A DNA stretch of 64,000 bases from an uncultured Kiritimatiellota bacterium (GCA_944391055.1 CALXSF010000005.1:92922-156921); one strand, 5' to 3'; positions 34,601 to 42,998 are shown, counted from the first letter of the stretch. Notes: generated by a model from the sequence alone, not told the origin. Program-made: numbers and translations.

Positions 34601-36449
34601 TCCGACCTCGCCCCTGACGTTGTCTGCTCCTGAAGGTGCGACATTGACGTTTAGTGCGTCCCGCGCCGCCAATACGTTGCTGACGGGAAGCGCGAATGTT
34701 TCGGTTGAAGGCCCTGGAACCGTGAGTTTGGTCGGTGCCATCGCCGCGGAGACGTACACCGGTGAGTTCTTCGTGCAGGAAAATGGCAACCTTACGCTTG
34801 CGGACAACCAGCGCCCGAAATTGTCCGTGGCGAGTGGGGCGTCGGTGACGATCACGCCGACGGTCGGCGAGATGGCGGACGGCCGCATCGTCTTCGACAC
34901 CTCGATGGAGACGTTTCCCCAAGGGATAACCATCATGGTTACCGGCGTAACCACGGACGTCGCCGCCACCGTCTCCGGGGGTAAGCTGACCCTCTCTTGG
35001 CAGGTGGAGGTTCCCACCCTCTCCACTTCCGGTGACTGGTCTGCTGAAGCGTGGACGGTCGGCACATCCACCGACCAAGCCGCCCCCGCCTCCGGCTCGG
35101 CCATCCTCGATGGTTCCGCGGCGGAAGAAGGTATCACGGTAACGCTTGACACGGCGCTCTCGAAGATGACCTCCATCGTCGTGCGCGGCAACGTGACGTT
35201 GGTCACGACGGAGAAGCAGTCTACCATCCCGGCGTGTGTGGCGCTCGCCGAGGGTGCGACTCTCAGTGTCGGCGCGACCTCCTTTGACGGTGCGTGGACG
35301 CTTCCCGCCGGGACGACCCTGCGCGTGACGGACGCGGGCTTCGCCTTCTTGAACCTGACCCTGAATGGATTGGTCTTGCTGACGGAGTCCGTGACGGGGA
35401 CGGTTTCCGGGACTGCGCAATTCTTGGGCGGGCTGACCGTCGAGGGCGACACCGTGACGATCCCGGCCTCGGTGTTGGATGGGGTCGTCACGCTGAGCGG
35501 CGACGACATCTCAATCACCGGCGACAACATTCGGTTCAACAATGGGCTGCGGTTGGTCAATCGTGGCACAGGCAACAAGGTGGGCTCCGTCTCTGGCGTG
35601 AACGGGGCTATCGCTGTTGAGGGCGGTTCGTTGACGGTTGAGGCCGGGAGTGCGCCTTCCGCGCAGTTCGCGGGCGCCACCGTCGCGAAGGACGCCACGT
35701 TGGCGCTGGAAGGCTCGGGCGCCAGTTCGAGATGGAACGTCACCGGCGAAGGCGCGCTGTCCGTGGGGACGGCTCGGCCCACCTTGTCCGGGACGACGCT
35801 CCCCGGCGTGTTGCGCGTGACGGCCACCGCAGACGAGGAAACCGCCGGGTTGATTCGATTCAGCCATTCCGGCCCTGCCGCGGAGAGCGGCTTCGCCGTG
35901 GAGGTGACGCCAGCCGGCGACAAGCCTTGGGTGACGGTCGTGGACACCGCGGCCGATCCGCTCACCATCCACAACGTGCCGCCGCCGAGCGGAGGGGTGG
36001 TCTATTCCGACGATGCGGAGCTGGCGCTGCGCCAGGCCGCGGCGGCGGCGGGCCTCACGGGCGACTATGCCGTGCAGGTGAGGACCGGCGGCCAAACGGT
36101 CTCCACGCCGAGCGACAACTTGGTCTCGGGCATCCTGAAGTGCTTCACGGGGATCGAGCCCGTGGGCGACGCGGGGGCGGTGACGCTGGCCTATGACTTC
36201 GGCATCACGGACGTGCGCGTCTCCGGCGGGCAAGTCTCCGTGACGGTGAAGGTGCAGGGCGCGGACGGCGCGGCGGGCTTCGCCGAGGGCGTGGGCTTCG
36301 TGCTCTTGAACGGCGGGGTTTCGCTCGGCTCCGTCTCGTCTGAAATCGACGGCGGCACGGCGACGCTTTCCGCGACGTTGCCCGAGGGCGATCTGCGCCT
36401 GACGGTGCGCGTCTCGGAGCCTTCGTCGGGGGGCGGGGGCGTCGAGTGA
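31623..36449 (+). CDS. Giant secreted protein with three N-terminal repeats and a beta-helix-like body
   Basis: A 1,608-residue protein. The signal peptide (MRTSACVIAAVAAFAAWGPASAQ) is clear. Three tandem repeats of about 200 residues start near 35, 238 and 440. Each opens with ISVNF or ISLNF, then YGL and a Gly/Trp loop, a PF..Y.V.VY strand, VNGK.Y or INDKLYTW, GxNALRV, and ends in GGIA..QI or NIAGFQI. From about 640 onward come repetitive Thr/Val/Gly-rich strands (IVGDLTLPPDAILDLSAYAL and similar), as in parallel beta-helix adhesins, then an Ig-like end (DFGITDVRVSGGQVSVTVKV) and GGGG tail. No anchor or autotransporter barrel is seen. GC content is visibly lower and codon use less biased than in all neighbours. 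Function unknown; adhesion or glycan binding is plausible. Confidence 0.87.
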   Translation: MRTSACVIAAVAAFAAWGPASAQSETGGGVPSGRVISVNFASGKNNTSYEIPAGTAYGLVSASGWNNVTGSSGTAVALSVSGASEAAAASMTFAANATWSYDAEDTDGFLRFFLGDNTHDGGDGATINVTDIPFDNYDVIVYLTTDTENVPFRPVSVNGKLYVGDASATPWKTAATEDANATFGQSRATAPAYGTNALRVTALSGDLAIQGSVQVRENNAMSQRCNIAGFQIVEVFPSISVNFAGDASGTHSVPIPETSDSYGLFPVPGSEWENAFTKSGTILVSSAYGSAETFSSTISYASKNIWYNMGNDTLLKTYLDDGNNGASISMENVPFTEYAVIVYCAAGNGQPFLPVTVNGKTYTWSDTDNATVEGSDNFGDSSVTTPTLGKNALCVTDLSGALTVQGRSGGETDARGGIAAIQIICTGEIKTSSDPVAETSVISLNFGSDRGSVRQEATEYGLIPVPGYTWTNISGGSGSQTVTVASGKPLATEPTVAYYSAMTWNYGSATDPFLKGYLDDGQTSDGVGASVTVSGLPFWAYDVVVYAGLGDDGAVARPVRINDKLYTWDDERGATVTTDDETAAYGGIQPTAQYGRNALRVRGVLDEDYSQSLSVQGLPRSGSQRGGIAAVQIIERKVLDQNTIGELETLAEDTPVYILPTAQIVGDLTLPPDAILDLSAYALHGSGLPITGTLTVNEGTQIRLPLGASWTIAGAIAETLGKNAVIVGGSLATGVEVNGGTITADATYEWTGEGNNDSWSNPYNWSSHAVPTAEADVTIPLAADGTGTVTIKLPADAVAKSVTITGPESGTASLALTSAEGATGSLTVSGQMLTTGNVSVTQSANITVNGKSTMVFPSGAPQTYPERGAFHVEGAQAVYNVVSGTLSVPTEPADSIWGTDPATTAGGFVVVCGGATLTVGGGNSEAVLSVYRCWMSYPSGGVSRNGTVRVCQNGVFETDNNSNFSSGLTLATEGGTVRAKRQNASVTQMTGYAPTSPLTLSAPEGATLTFSASRAANTLLTGSANVSVEGPGTVSLVGAIAAETYTGEFFVQENGNLTLADNQRPKLSVASGASVTITPTVGEMADGRIVFDTSMETFPQGITIMVTGVTTDVAATVSGGKLTLSWQVEVPTLSTSGDWSAEAWTVGTSTDQAAPASGSAILDGSAAEEGITVTLDTALSKMTSIVVRGNVTLVTTEKQSTIPACVALAEGATLSVGATSFDGAWTLPAGTTLRVTDAGFAFLNLTLNGLVLLTESVTGTVSGTAQFLGGLTVEGDTVTIPASVLDGVVTLSGDDISITGDNIRFNNGLRLVNRGTGNKVGSVSGVNGAIAVEGGSLTVEAGSAPSAQFAGATVAKDATLALEGSGASSRWNVTGEGALSVGTARPTLSGTTLPGVLRVTATADEETAGLIRFSHSGPAAESGFAVEVTPAGDKPWVTVVDTAADPLTIHNVPPPSGGVVYSDDAELALRQAAAAAGLTGDYAVQVRTGGQTVSTPSDNLVSGILKCFTGIEPVGDAGAVTLAYDFGITDVRVSGGQVSVTVKVQGADGAAGFAEGVGFVLLNGGVSLGSVSSEIDGGTATLSATLPEGDLRLTVRVSEPSSGGGGVE

Positions 36450-36463
36450 GGCCACCCTCGTTT

Positions 36464-36504
36464 GCCAGTCGGGCCTCGGCCGCGCCGGGGCCCGACTGGC
36501 GTTT
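36464..36504 (+). terminator. Terminator after the second giant protein
   Basis: A perfect 12-bp stem GCCAGTCGGGCC/GGCCCGACTGGC (36464-36475 with 36489-36500) is followed by GTTT. The T-run is short. Confidence 0.7.
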
Positions 36505-36516
36505 GCGGGGGCCGGG

Positions 36517-36545
36517 TTGCGCGTCGGGCGGATTTGTGCCATACT
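36517..36545 (+). promoter_or_regulatory. fab operon promoter (TTGCGC-17-CATACT)
   Basis: TTGCGC (36517-36522) and CATACT (36540-36545) are separated by 17 bases. The mRNA would carry a leader of about 33 nt with AAGGAG before the fabH start. Confidence 0.8.
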
Positions 36546-36584
36546 AATGGAAGAGTAATTTCACGAGTTAAGGAGTTTGAGAAG

Positions 36585-37559
36585 GTGCACACCCACATCG
36601 CAGGAACAGGATCGGCCGTGCCGGCGCGCATTCTGACGAACGACGACATGGCGCGCATGGTGGACACGAGCGACGAGTGGATCGTCTCCCACACCGGCAT
36701 CCGCCAGCGCCACGTGGTGGCGCCGGAGGAGAACGCCGCCACGCTCGGCTGCCAGGCCGCGCGGCGGGCGTTGGAGGACGCCGGCGTGGACCCGACGGAG
36801 CTGAGCACGATCATCGTGACGACGACGACGCCGGACTACGCCATCTATCCCTCGGTGGCTTGCGAGATCCAGGGGATGCTGGGGGCGGGCCACGCGGCGG
36901 CCTTCGACCTGAGCGCGGCGTGCCCGGGCTTCGTCTATGGGCTGGTGGTGGCGCGCGGGCTGATGCAGGTGGATCCGCGCCCGGTGCTGGTGGTCTCCAC
37001 CGAGATCATGAGCCGCACCATCAATTGGAGCGACCGCAACACGTGCTGCCTCTTCGGCGACGGGGCGGGCGCCGTGGTGCTGAAGGCCTCGGAGGAGTCG
37101 GGCGGGCTGGGCTTCCACCTGCTGGGCGCGGACGGCACGGGCGCGCTGGCCATCCACCGCGAGGGCGGCGTGCGCACGGAGGAGACGGCCCGCCAGGCGC
37201 CGGGCGACCTGAAGATGGACGGGCGGGCGGTCTTCAACTTCGCCGTGCGCAGCTTCTGCGACATCATCGCGCAGACGCTGGAGCATTATGGCTGGACGGA
37301 GAAGGACGTCGCGTGGATCGTCCCCCACCAGGCCAACACGCGCATCATCGACGCGGCGGTCAAGCGCATCGCCGTGCCGCACGAGAAGTTTTACGTGAAC
37401 ATCGACCGCTTCGCCAACACCTCCAGCGCCTCCATCCCGATCGCGCTGGACGAGATGGCGCGCAACGGCCTCGTCAAGCGCGGCGACCGCCTGGTCTTCG
37501 CGGCCTTCGGCGCGGGGCTCGTTTACGGCGGCATCACCGTCGAGTGGACCAAAGAGTGA
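36585..37559 (+). CDS. fabH: 3-oxoacyl-ACP synthase III
   Basis: A 324-residue condensing enzyme that starts fatty acid synthesis by joining acetyl-CoA with malonyl-ACP. The catalytic Cys is about residue 113 in SAACPGF; His in PHQAN and Asn in FANTSSASIP complete the triad. The GTG at 36585 is preferred: AAGGAG lies 9 bases upstream and the FabH fold begins there (HIAGTGSAVP). The frame is open further upstream, but that part would include the promoter. The rest of the fab operon follows. Confidence 0.95.
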   Translation: MHTHIAGTGSAVPARILTNDDMARMVDTSDEWIVSHTGIRQRHVVAPEENAATLGCQAARRALEDAGVDPTELSTIIVTTTTPDYAIYPSVACEIQGMLGAGHAAAFDLSAACPGFVYGLVVARGLMQVDPRPVLVVSTEIMSRTINWSDRNTCCLFGDGAGAVVLKASEESGGLGFHLLGADGTGALAIHREGGVRTEETARQAPGDLKMDGRAVFNFAVRSFCDIIAQTLEHYGWTEKDVAWIVPHQANTRIIDAAVKRIAVPHEKFYVNIDRFANTSSASIPIALDEMARNGLVKRGDRLVFAAFGAGLVYGGITVEWTKE

Positions 37560-37579
37560 GTTTAGGAAAGGACAACGCC

Positions 37580-38878
37580 ATGGAGAAGAAGAAAGTCGTC
37601 GTTACGGGCCTGGGCTGCATCACGCCGTTGGGCAACGACGTGAAGACCTTTTGGGAGGGCATCCGCGCCGGGCGCTGCGGGATCAAGACGATCGAGCGTT
37701 TCGACGCCTCGCGCCTGAACGTCAAGGTGGCCGGTGAGGTGCGCGACTTCGACGTGGGGCAGTACATCGACCCCAAGGAGGCCAAGCGCGTCGCGCGCTT
37801 CGCGCAGTATGCCGTCGCCGCCGCCAAGCAGGCGTGGGTGGACGCCGGCTACGCGGCGCTCCCCGAGGCCTCCGAGGCGTGCCCCGCGCCGTGGCAGTGC
37901 GTCGGCACCGAGCCGCCCAAGGGGGTCGACCCCGAGCGCGTGGGCTGCATTCTGGGCGTGGGCATCGGCGGCAAGGAGGTCGACGGCCCCAGCTACAAGA
38001 CCCTCTTCGAGAAGGGCCCCCGCCGCCTCTCGCCCATGACCATCCCCATGCTCATCGCCAACGAGGGCCCCGGCAACGTCTCCATCGCCCTCAAGGCCAA
38101 GGGCCCCGTCCTCACCGTCTCCACCGCCTGCTCGGCCTCCACCGACGCCATCGGCGTGGCGATGGACATGATCCGCTCCGGCCGCGCCGACGTCATGATC
38201 ACCGGCGGCGCCGAGAGCACCATCGAGGAATACTGCATCGGCGGCTTCCAGGCCATGCACGCGCTCTCCACCAACCCCGACCCGCTCAAGGCGTGCCGCC
38301 CGTTCGACAAGGACCGCGACGGCTTCATCATGTCCGAGGGCGCGGCCATCCTCATCCTTGAGAGCGAGGAGCACGCCAAGGCCCGCGGCGCCAAGATCTA
38401 CGGCGAGGTGGCCGGCTACGGCGCCGGCGGCGACGCCTACCACATCGTCGCCCCCGACCCCGAGGCCAGCGGCATCATCCACGCCGAGCGCATGGCCATC
38501 GCCGACGCCGGCATCCGCCCGGAGGACGTCCAGTACGTCAACGCCCACGGCACCTCCACCGGCCTCAACGACCCCATGGAGACCCGCGCGGCCAAGGCCG
38601 TCTTCGGCGAGCACGCCTACAAGCTGAAGATGTCCTCCACCAAGTCCATGACCGGCCACCTCCTCGGCGCCACCGGCGCGCTCGAGGCGATGACCTGCCT
38701 CTTGGCCATCGGCGACAACTTCTATCCGCCGACCATCAACTACCACACGCCCGACCCCGAGTGCGACCTCGACTGCGTGCCCAACGTCGGCGTCGAGGCC
38801 CCGCTGGACATCGCCATGTCCAACACCCTGGGCTTCGGCGGCCACAACTCCTCCCTCATCCTCCGCCGCTACGCCTAA
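37580..38878 (+). CDS. fabF: 3-oxoacyl-ACP synthase II
   Basis: A 432-residue elongating condensing enzyme. The active-site Cys is about residue 184 in STACSAS, with His in NAHGTST and in TGHLLGA, plus GFGGHN at the end. The family is usually about 412 residues; an insertion of about 20 residues near 90-115, with two Cys (EACPAPWQC), accounts for the extra length and moves the Cys from about 163 to 184. A ribosome site AAAGGA lies before the ATG. It lies 20 bases after fabH. Confidence 0.95.
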   Translation: MEKKKVVVTGLGCITPLGNDVKTFWEGIRAGRCGIKTIERFDASRLNVKVAGEVRDFDVGQYIDPKEAKRVARFAQYAVAAAKQAWVDAGYAALPEASEACPAPWQCVGTEPPKGVDPERVGCILGVGIGGKEVDGPSYKTLFEKGPRRLSPMTIPMLIANEGPGNVSIALKAKGPVLTVSTACSASTDAIGVAMDMIRSGRADVMITGGAESTIEEYCIGGFQAMHALSTNPDPLKACRPFDKDRDGFIMSEGAAILILESEEHAKARGAKIYGEVAGYGAGGDAYHIVAPDPEASGIIHAERMAIADAGIRPEDVQYVNAHGTSTGLNDPMETRAAKAVFGEHAYKLKMSSTKSMTGHLLGATGALEAMTCLLAIGDNFYPPTINYHTPDPECDLDCVPNVGVEAPLDIAMSNTLGFGGHNSSLILRRYA

Positions 38879-38887
38879 GGAGACGCG

Positions 38888-39361
38888 ATGTTCGACCAGG
38901 AAGCCATCAAGACCGTCCTCCCGCACCGGGATCCCTTCCTCTTCTGCGACCGCATCCTCGAGTGCTCGCCCGAGCGCACCGTCGCGGAGGTGGATTACGG
39001 CCCGGACCGCTACTTCTTCAAGGGCCACTTCCCCAGCTATCCCGTGTGCCCGGGCGTCATCTTGGTGGAATCCATGGCGCAATGCGGCGGCGCGGGCTAT
39101 CGCCTCGCCTCGCCGGAGGATGGCACGAAGAAGCTCTTCCTCTTCGCCAAGCTGATGGAGGTGCGCTTCGTCAACCAAGTCCGCCCGGGCGACACCGTCC
39201 GCTACGAGATCGAGACCGTCAAGGCCACCGGCCGCCGCCTGGAGCAGAAGGGGCGCGGCGTCATCGTCGGCGCCGCCGACAAGAACGGCCGCCCCGTCGT
39301 CGCCGTCGAGGCCCAGTGGTTCTGCCTCGTCGTCCCCGAGAACAGCCTCGCCGGCAAGTAA
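38888..39361 (+). CDS. fabZ: 3-hydroxyacyl-ACP dehydratase FabZ
   Basis: A 157-residue hot-dog-fold dehydratase. LPHRDPFLFCDRI near the N-terminus is the family signature. The catalytic His47 is in FKGHFP and Glu61 in LVESMAQ. The length is normal. It lies 9 bases after fabF with an AAGGAG ribosome site at the fabF stop. Confidence 0.95.
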   Translation: MFDQEAIKTVLPHRDPFLFCDRILECSPERTVAEVDYGPDRYFFKGHFPSYPVCPGVILVESMAQCGGAGYRLASPEDGTKKLFLFAKLMEVRFVNQVRPGDTVRYEIETVKATGRRLEQKGRGVIVGAADKNGRPVVAVEAQWFCLVVPENSLAGK

Positions 39362-39375
39362 AGGAGCACCCCACC

Positions 39376-40521
39376 ATGAGCGAGAAACCCAAAGTCCGCG
39401 GCGGCCTCTGCCTCAACGTCGACGGCGAAGGCTGCAAGCGCTTCGTCGCCCGCGACATCGCCCGCGAGCAGGCCAAGGCCCCCATCCAGGGCGGCCCCAA
39501 GAGCGTCCTTGTCCTCGGCTGCTCCGGCGGCTACGGGCTGGCCAGCCGCATCGCCGCGGCCTTCGGCGGCCCCCGCGCCGCCACCCTCGGCGTCTCCTTC
39601 GAGCGCGCCCCCACCGACCGCAAGGCCGGCAGCCCGGGCTGGTACAACAACGAGGCCTTCGACGCCGCCGCCAAGGCCGCCGGCCTCAAGGCCGTCACCC
39701 TCTCCGCCGACGCCTTCGCCGACGCCACGCGCGAGGCCGTCGCCCAGCTGGCCCAGGAGAACGCCTTCGAGCCCTTCGACCTGGTGGTCTACTCCCTGGC
39801 CTCGCCCCTGCGCACCGACCCCAAGACCGGCGTCACCTACAAGAGCGCCATCAAGCCCATCGGCAAGCCCCACGTCGCCCGCACGCTCGACATCATGACC
39901 TGCGAGATGAAGGAGGTCTCCGTCGATCCCGCCACCCCCGAGGAGATCGAGGCCACCGTCAAGGTCATGGGCGGCGAGGACTGGGTGATCTGGATGGACT
40001 TCCTGCGCGACCGCGGCCTCCTCGCCCCCGGCTGCAAGACCGTCGCCTACTCCTACATCGGCCCCAAGTGCACCCAGGACATCTACCGCTCCGGCACCCT
40101 CGGCAAGGCCAAGGAGAACCTCGAGGCCGCCGCCAAGACCATCACCGAGGCCCTCCGGCCGCTCGGCGGCCTCGGCGTCGTCTCCGTCAACAAGGCCCTC
40201 GTCACCCGCGCCTCCGCCGTCATTCCCGCCATGCCCCCCTACATCTCCTGCCTCTTCAAGGTGATGAAGGCCCACGGGCTTCACGAGGATTGCCTCGACC
40301 AGATCGACCGCCTTTTCCGCGAGCGCCTCTACGCCCCCGACGGCGCCATGCCCGTGGACGAGGCCGGGCGCATCCGTATCGACGACTGGGAGATGCGCCC
40401 CGAGATCCAGGCCGAGGTCGACGCCCTCATGGCCGCCCTCACCCCCGAGAACGTCGAGGCCACCACCGACATCGCCGGTTACCGCACCGACTTCCTCGCC
40501 CTCCACGGCTTCGAGGGCTGA
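39376..40521 (+). CDS. fabV: Trans-2-enoyl-ACP/CoA reductase FabV
   Basis: A 381-residue NADH-dependent enoyl reductase of the monomeric FabV type, which completes each elongation round. The nucleotide loop GCSGGYGLASRIAAAFGG (about 50-67) is typical. The active-site Tyr and Lys of the Y-X8-K signature fall in the YIGPK and GTLGKAK region near 225-245. The length is a little under the usual 395-400. It presumably replaces FabI, which is not in the window. It is the last gene of the operon and is followed by a strong terminator. Confidence 0.95.
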   Translation: MSEKPKVRGGLCLNVDGEGCKRFVARDIAREQAKAPIQGGPKSVLVLGCSGGYGLASRIAAAFGGPRAATLGVSFERAPTDRKAGSPGWYNNEAFDAAAKAAGLKAVTLSADAFADATREAVAQLAQENAFEPFDLVVYSLASPLRTDPKTGVTYKSAIKPIGKPHVARTLDIMTCEMKEVSVDPATPEEIEATVKVMGGEDWVIWMDFLRDRGLLAPGCKTVAYSYIGPKCTQDIYRSGTLGKAKENLEAAAKTITEALRPLGGLGVVSVNKALVTRASAVIPAMPPYISCLFKVMKAHGLHEDCLDQIDRLFRERLYAPDGAMPVDEAGRIRIDDWEMRPEIQAEVDALMAALTPENVEATTDIAGYRTDFLALHGFEG

Positions 40522-40535
40522 GCCGCCCATCCGCC

Positions 40536-40577
40536 AAGCCCCGCCGCGACGCACCGTCCGCGGCGGGGCTTTTTTGT
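40536..40577 (+). terminator. Terminator of the fab operon
   Basis: A 13-bp stem AAGCCCCGCCGCG/CGCGGCGGGGCTT with a 10-nt loop is followed by a run of T. Confidence 0.9.
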
Positions 40578-40620
40578 CCCCCGCCAGCGCCCCCGGGAGG
40601 CAGGGGGCGCGGCGCTGTGC

Positions 40621-40626
40621 TATACT
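40621..40626 (+). promoter_or_regulatory. -10 box (TATACT) of the ExbB/ExbD operon
   Basis: TATACT follows GCGCTGTGC, the same context as the box before 9059. The leader of about 18 nt contains GAAAGG before the ATG at 40651. No -35 box is clear. Confidence 0.65.
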
Positions 40627-40650
40627 AAGCGACCAAACGAAAGGATTGGC

Positions 40651-41322
40651 ATGAGCGGAATGATTGTCGTTGCGGCGGCGGAGCAGATGACCTTGGCCCA
40701 GGCGTGGGATTACGGCGGCTGGCTGATGTGGGTGCTCCTGGCGATGAGCGTGGCGGGGGTGGCCTGCTGCCTCTATTTCTTGGCGACGCTCCGGGCGGGG
40801 ACGGTGGCGCCGATGCGTCTGCGCCGCGACCTGCCGAAATATTTGGTCTCGGACGACCCGAACGAGGCGCGGCGCCTCTGCGAGGACGTGCCCTCGCCGC
40901 TCGCCTCCGTCATGCTGGCGACGCTCGACGCGGTGCGCGCCGCGCCGCGCGCCGACGCCGCCCTCATCGCCCAGGTGGCCGAGAGCGAGGGCCGCCGCCA
41001 GGCCGAGCTCATCGACGGCCGCACGCAGTGGCTGCTCGACATCGCCACCATCGCCCCGATGGTCGGCCTGCTGGGCACGGTCATCGGCATGCTCCAGGCC
41101 TTCGGCGCGGTGGCCTCCGACGTCGCCGCCGCCAAGCCCACGCTGCTGGCCGAGGGCGTCTCCCAGGCCATCGTCACCACCGTCTTCGGCCTGCTCGTGG
41201 CCATCCCGGCGATGGCCTTCTACGCCTGCTTCCGGCGGCGCGCCGGCAAGCTCGTCTCCCTCCTTGAGGGCGCGAGCGCCGAGCTCGTCGCCGTCCTGGG
41301 CAGCAAGCACGCGCAGGAGTGA
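40651..41322 (+). CDS. ExbB/TolQ/MotA-family proton channel protein (system 1)
   Basis: A 223-residue inner-membrane protein with three helices (about 20-45, 128-150 and 163-187). The family core is present: IAPMVGLLGTVIGMLQAF and later SQAIVTTVFGLLVAIPAMAFY, with the conserved Thr residues. Together with the following ExbD-like protein it would form the stator that uses the proton gradient to energise outer-membrane transport (Ton), Tol-Pal or a related process. No TonB or receptor gene is adjacent. Confidence 0.9.
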   Translation: MSGMIVVAAAEQMTLAQAWDYGGWLMWVLLAMSVAGVACCLYFLATLRAGTVAPMRLRRDLPKYLVSDDPNEARRLCEDVPSPLASVMLATLDAVRAAPRADAALIAQVAESEGRRQAELIDGRTQWLLDIATIAPMVGLLGTVIGMLQAFGAVASDVAAAKPTLLAEGVSQAIVTTVFGLLVAIPAMAFYACFRRRAGKLVSLLEGASAELVAVLGSKHAQE

Positions 41323-41324
41323 GT

Positions 41325-41780
41325 ATGGATTTCCGCGCGCGCAAGACGGCCCTGCCGCAGTTCCAGATGACGGCGATGATGGACGTCGTCTTCCTCCTGC
41401 TCTGCTTCTTCGTCACCAGCTCGGTCTTCTCGCAATGGGAATACGAGGTGGATCTCACGCTGCCCACCGCCCGCTCCGGCGCCTCCTCCACGCGCTTGCC
41501 CGGCGAGATCATCCTCAACGTCGCGCGCGACGGCACGGTGACGGTGAACCAGCGGGCCTTCCGCGGCGAGGCGCTGGACGCGCTGCTGCGCCAGGTGGCC
41601 GGCTACCTCCCCGGCCAGCCCGTCACCATCCGTGCCGACGCGGACACGGCCTATGCCGACTTCATGCGGGTGGTCGACGCCTGCCGCCTCGCCGGCATCG
41701 CCAACGTCTCCCTCGCCACGGCCCCCGGCGCCGACCAGACCCCCGCGCCGCCCCCGCCCCCGCCGGGGGGCCGGCCGTGA
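41325..41780 (+). CDS. ExbD/TolR-family protein (system 1)
   Basis: A 151-residue partner of the ExbB-like protein: one N-terminal transmembrane helix with the conserved acidic residue (MMDVVFLLLCFFV, Asp near 20) and a periplasmic domain with the typical end VDACRLAGIANVSLAT. The Pro-rich C-terminal tail is extra. The ATG at 41325 is chosen over the GTG at 41319 because of the AGGAG spacing. The stop overlaps the next start (GTGA). Confidence 0.9.
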   Translation: MDFRARKTALPQFQMTAMMDVVFLLLCFFVTSSVFSQWEYEVDLTLPTARSGASSTRLPGEIILNVARDGTVTVNQRAFRGEALDALLRQVAGYLPGQPVTIRADADTAYADFMRVVDACRLAGIANVSLATAPGADQTPAPPPPPPGGRP

Positions 41781-42076
41781 GCGCGTGGTTCTTCGAGGCG
41801 CTGATGTTGCTGGCCTTTGGGTGCAGCTGGCCGGCCTCCATCGCCAAATCCCTCCGCACGCGCTTCGTGCGCGGCAAGTCGCCCACCTTCATGGTCATCG
41901 TGCTGGCGGGCTATCTCTGCGGCATCGTCCACAAGCTGCTCAACCCGCCCGGCGCGGAGGCCGGGTTCCTGGCCGGGCACGTCCTGTGGCTGTACGTGCT
42001 GGACATGGCGCTCGTCGGCTTCGACCTCGCGCTCTACGTCCTCTTCCGCAAGAACGCCGAGCCCCGGGCGGCCTGA
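41777..42076 (+). CDS. Small PQ-loop-like membrane protein
   Basis: A 99-residue protein with three hydrophobic helices. WPASIAKSLRTRFVRGKSPTF resembles the loop after the first helix in PQ-loop/SemiSWEET-type proteins. The GTG start overlaps the ExbD stop by 4 bases. SemiSWEETs move sugars as dimers, but the characteristic PQ itself is missing (WPAS instead), so a transport role is uncertain. Confidence 0.6.
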   Translation: MSAWFFEALMLLAFGCSWPASIAKSLRTRFVRGKSPTFMVIVLAGYLCGIVHKLLNPPGAEAGFLAGHVLWLYVLDMALVGFDLALYVLFRKNAEPRAA

Positions 42077-42077
42077 C

Positions 42078-42992
42078 GTGCTCCGCACCGTCCTGCTTGT
42101 CCTCTGCTTCGCGCTTGGGTGGTTCTGCCCGTGGCTGTCGGCGCTGCGGCCGCTGATGCCCGTGTGCCTGGTCTACATGCTCGTGGCCGTCTTCCTGCGG
42201 ATGGATTTCACCCCGCGCGCGATCGATTGGCGCCACGGGGCCGTCCTAGCGGCCAACCTGGCCACCGCCTTCGCCGTCTGGGGCGGGCTGCTGCTCTGCG
42301 GCGTGCCCGAGCGCTTCGCCCAGGCCGCCTTCTTCACCGCCGTCACCCCCACCGCCAGCGCCGCGCCCGTCATCATCAACCTGCTCGGCGGCAGCGTCAC
42401 CTTCGGCTCGATGGGCTTTCTGCTTGGGGCGCTCGTCGTCAGCGCGGCCTTCCCGCTGGCCATCCCCGTGGTGCTGCACCAGAGCGCGTGGGCGGCGCTG
42501 CCCGCGATCCTCGCGCGCGTCTGCCTCGTCGCCCTGCTGCCCTTCGCCATCGCCCTGCTGCTGCGGCGGCGCTTCGGGGAGCGCGCCCGCGCCTGGGGGC
42601 GCCGCCTGACGCCCTCCACGCTCTACGTCTGGATCGTCCTCGTGGCCATCATCGCGGCCTCCGCCAGCCGGACGCTGGAGGAGCACGCCGCCGACTATCC
42701 CCGCGCCGACATCCTTTGGGTGCTGCTCATCGACTTCCTGCTCTGCGTTTCCCTCTTTGCCCTCGGCGCCCTTCTCGGCGGCCCTCGCCACCGCCGCGAG
42801 TGCTCCCAGCTCCTCGGGCAGAAGAACACCTCCTACACCGTCTACCTCGCCTTTGCCTGCGGCGCCCCCTTCGCCGCCCTCGGCCCCGCCTTCTACGTCT
42901 TCTTCCACAACGCCTGGAACGGCCTCCAGCTCATCGCGCACGAACGCCGGTGCCGCCGGGCCGCCACGCCGCCCTCCTCCCCGCCCGCCTAG
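42078..42992 (+). CDS. BASS-family (bile acid:Na+ symporter-like) transporter
   Basis: A 304-residue integral membrane protein with about nine helices. TAVTPTASAAPVIINLLGG resembles the crossover region of the bile acid/sodium symporter fold, and KNTSYTVYLAFACGAPFAALGPAFYVFFHN matches the second core. GTG start at 42078, one base after the previous stop. The substrate is unknown; organic acids are a common guess for the family. It ends the operon before a bidirectional terminator. Confidence 0.7.
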   Translation: MLRTVLLVLCFALGWFCPWLSALRPLMPVCLVYMLVAVFLRMDFTPRAIDWRHGAVLAANLATAFAVWGGLLLCGVPERFAQAAFFTAVTPTASAAPVIINLLGGSVTFGSMGFLLGALVVSAAFPLAIPVVLHQSAWAALPAILARVCLVALLPFAIALLLRRRFGERARAWGRRLTPSTLYVWIVLVAIIAASASRTLEEHAADYPRADILWVLLIDFLLCVSLFALGALLGGPRHRRECSQLLGQKNTSYTVYLAFACGAPFAALGPAFYVFFHNAWNGLQLIAHERRCRRAATPPSSPPA

Positions 42993-42998
42993 GGAATG

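Noticed and set aside
36462..36584. A 41-residue extension of FabH
   Set aside because: It would include the -35/-10 promoter and terminator stem; the GTG with AAGGAG fits the family.
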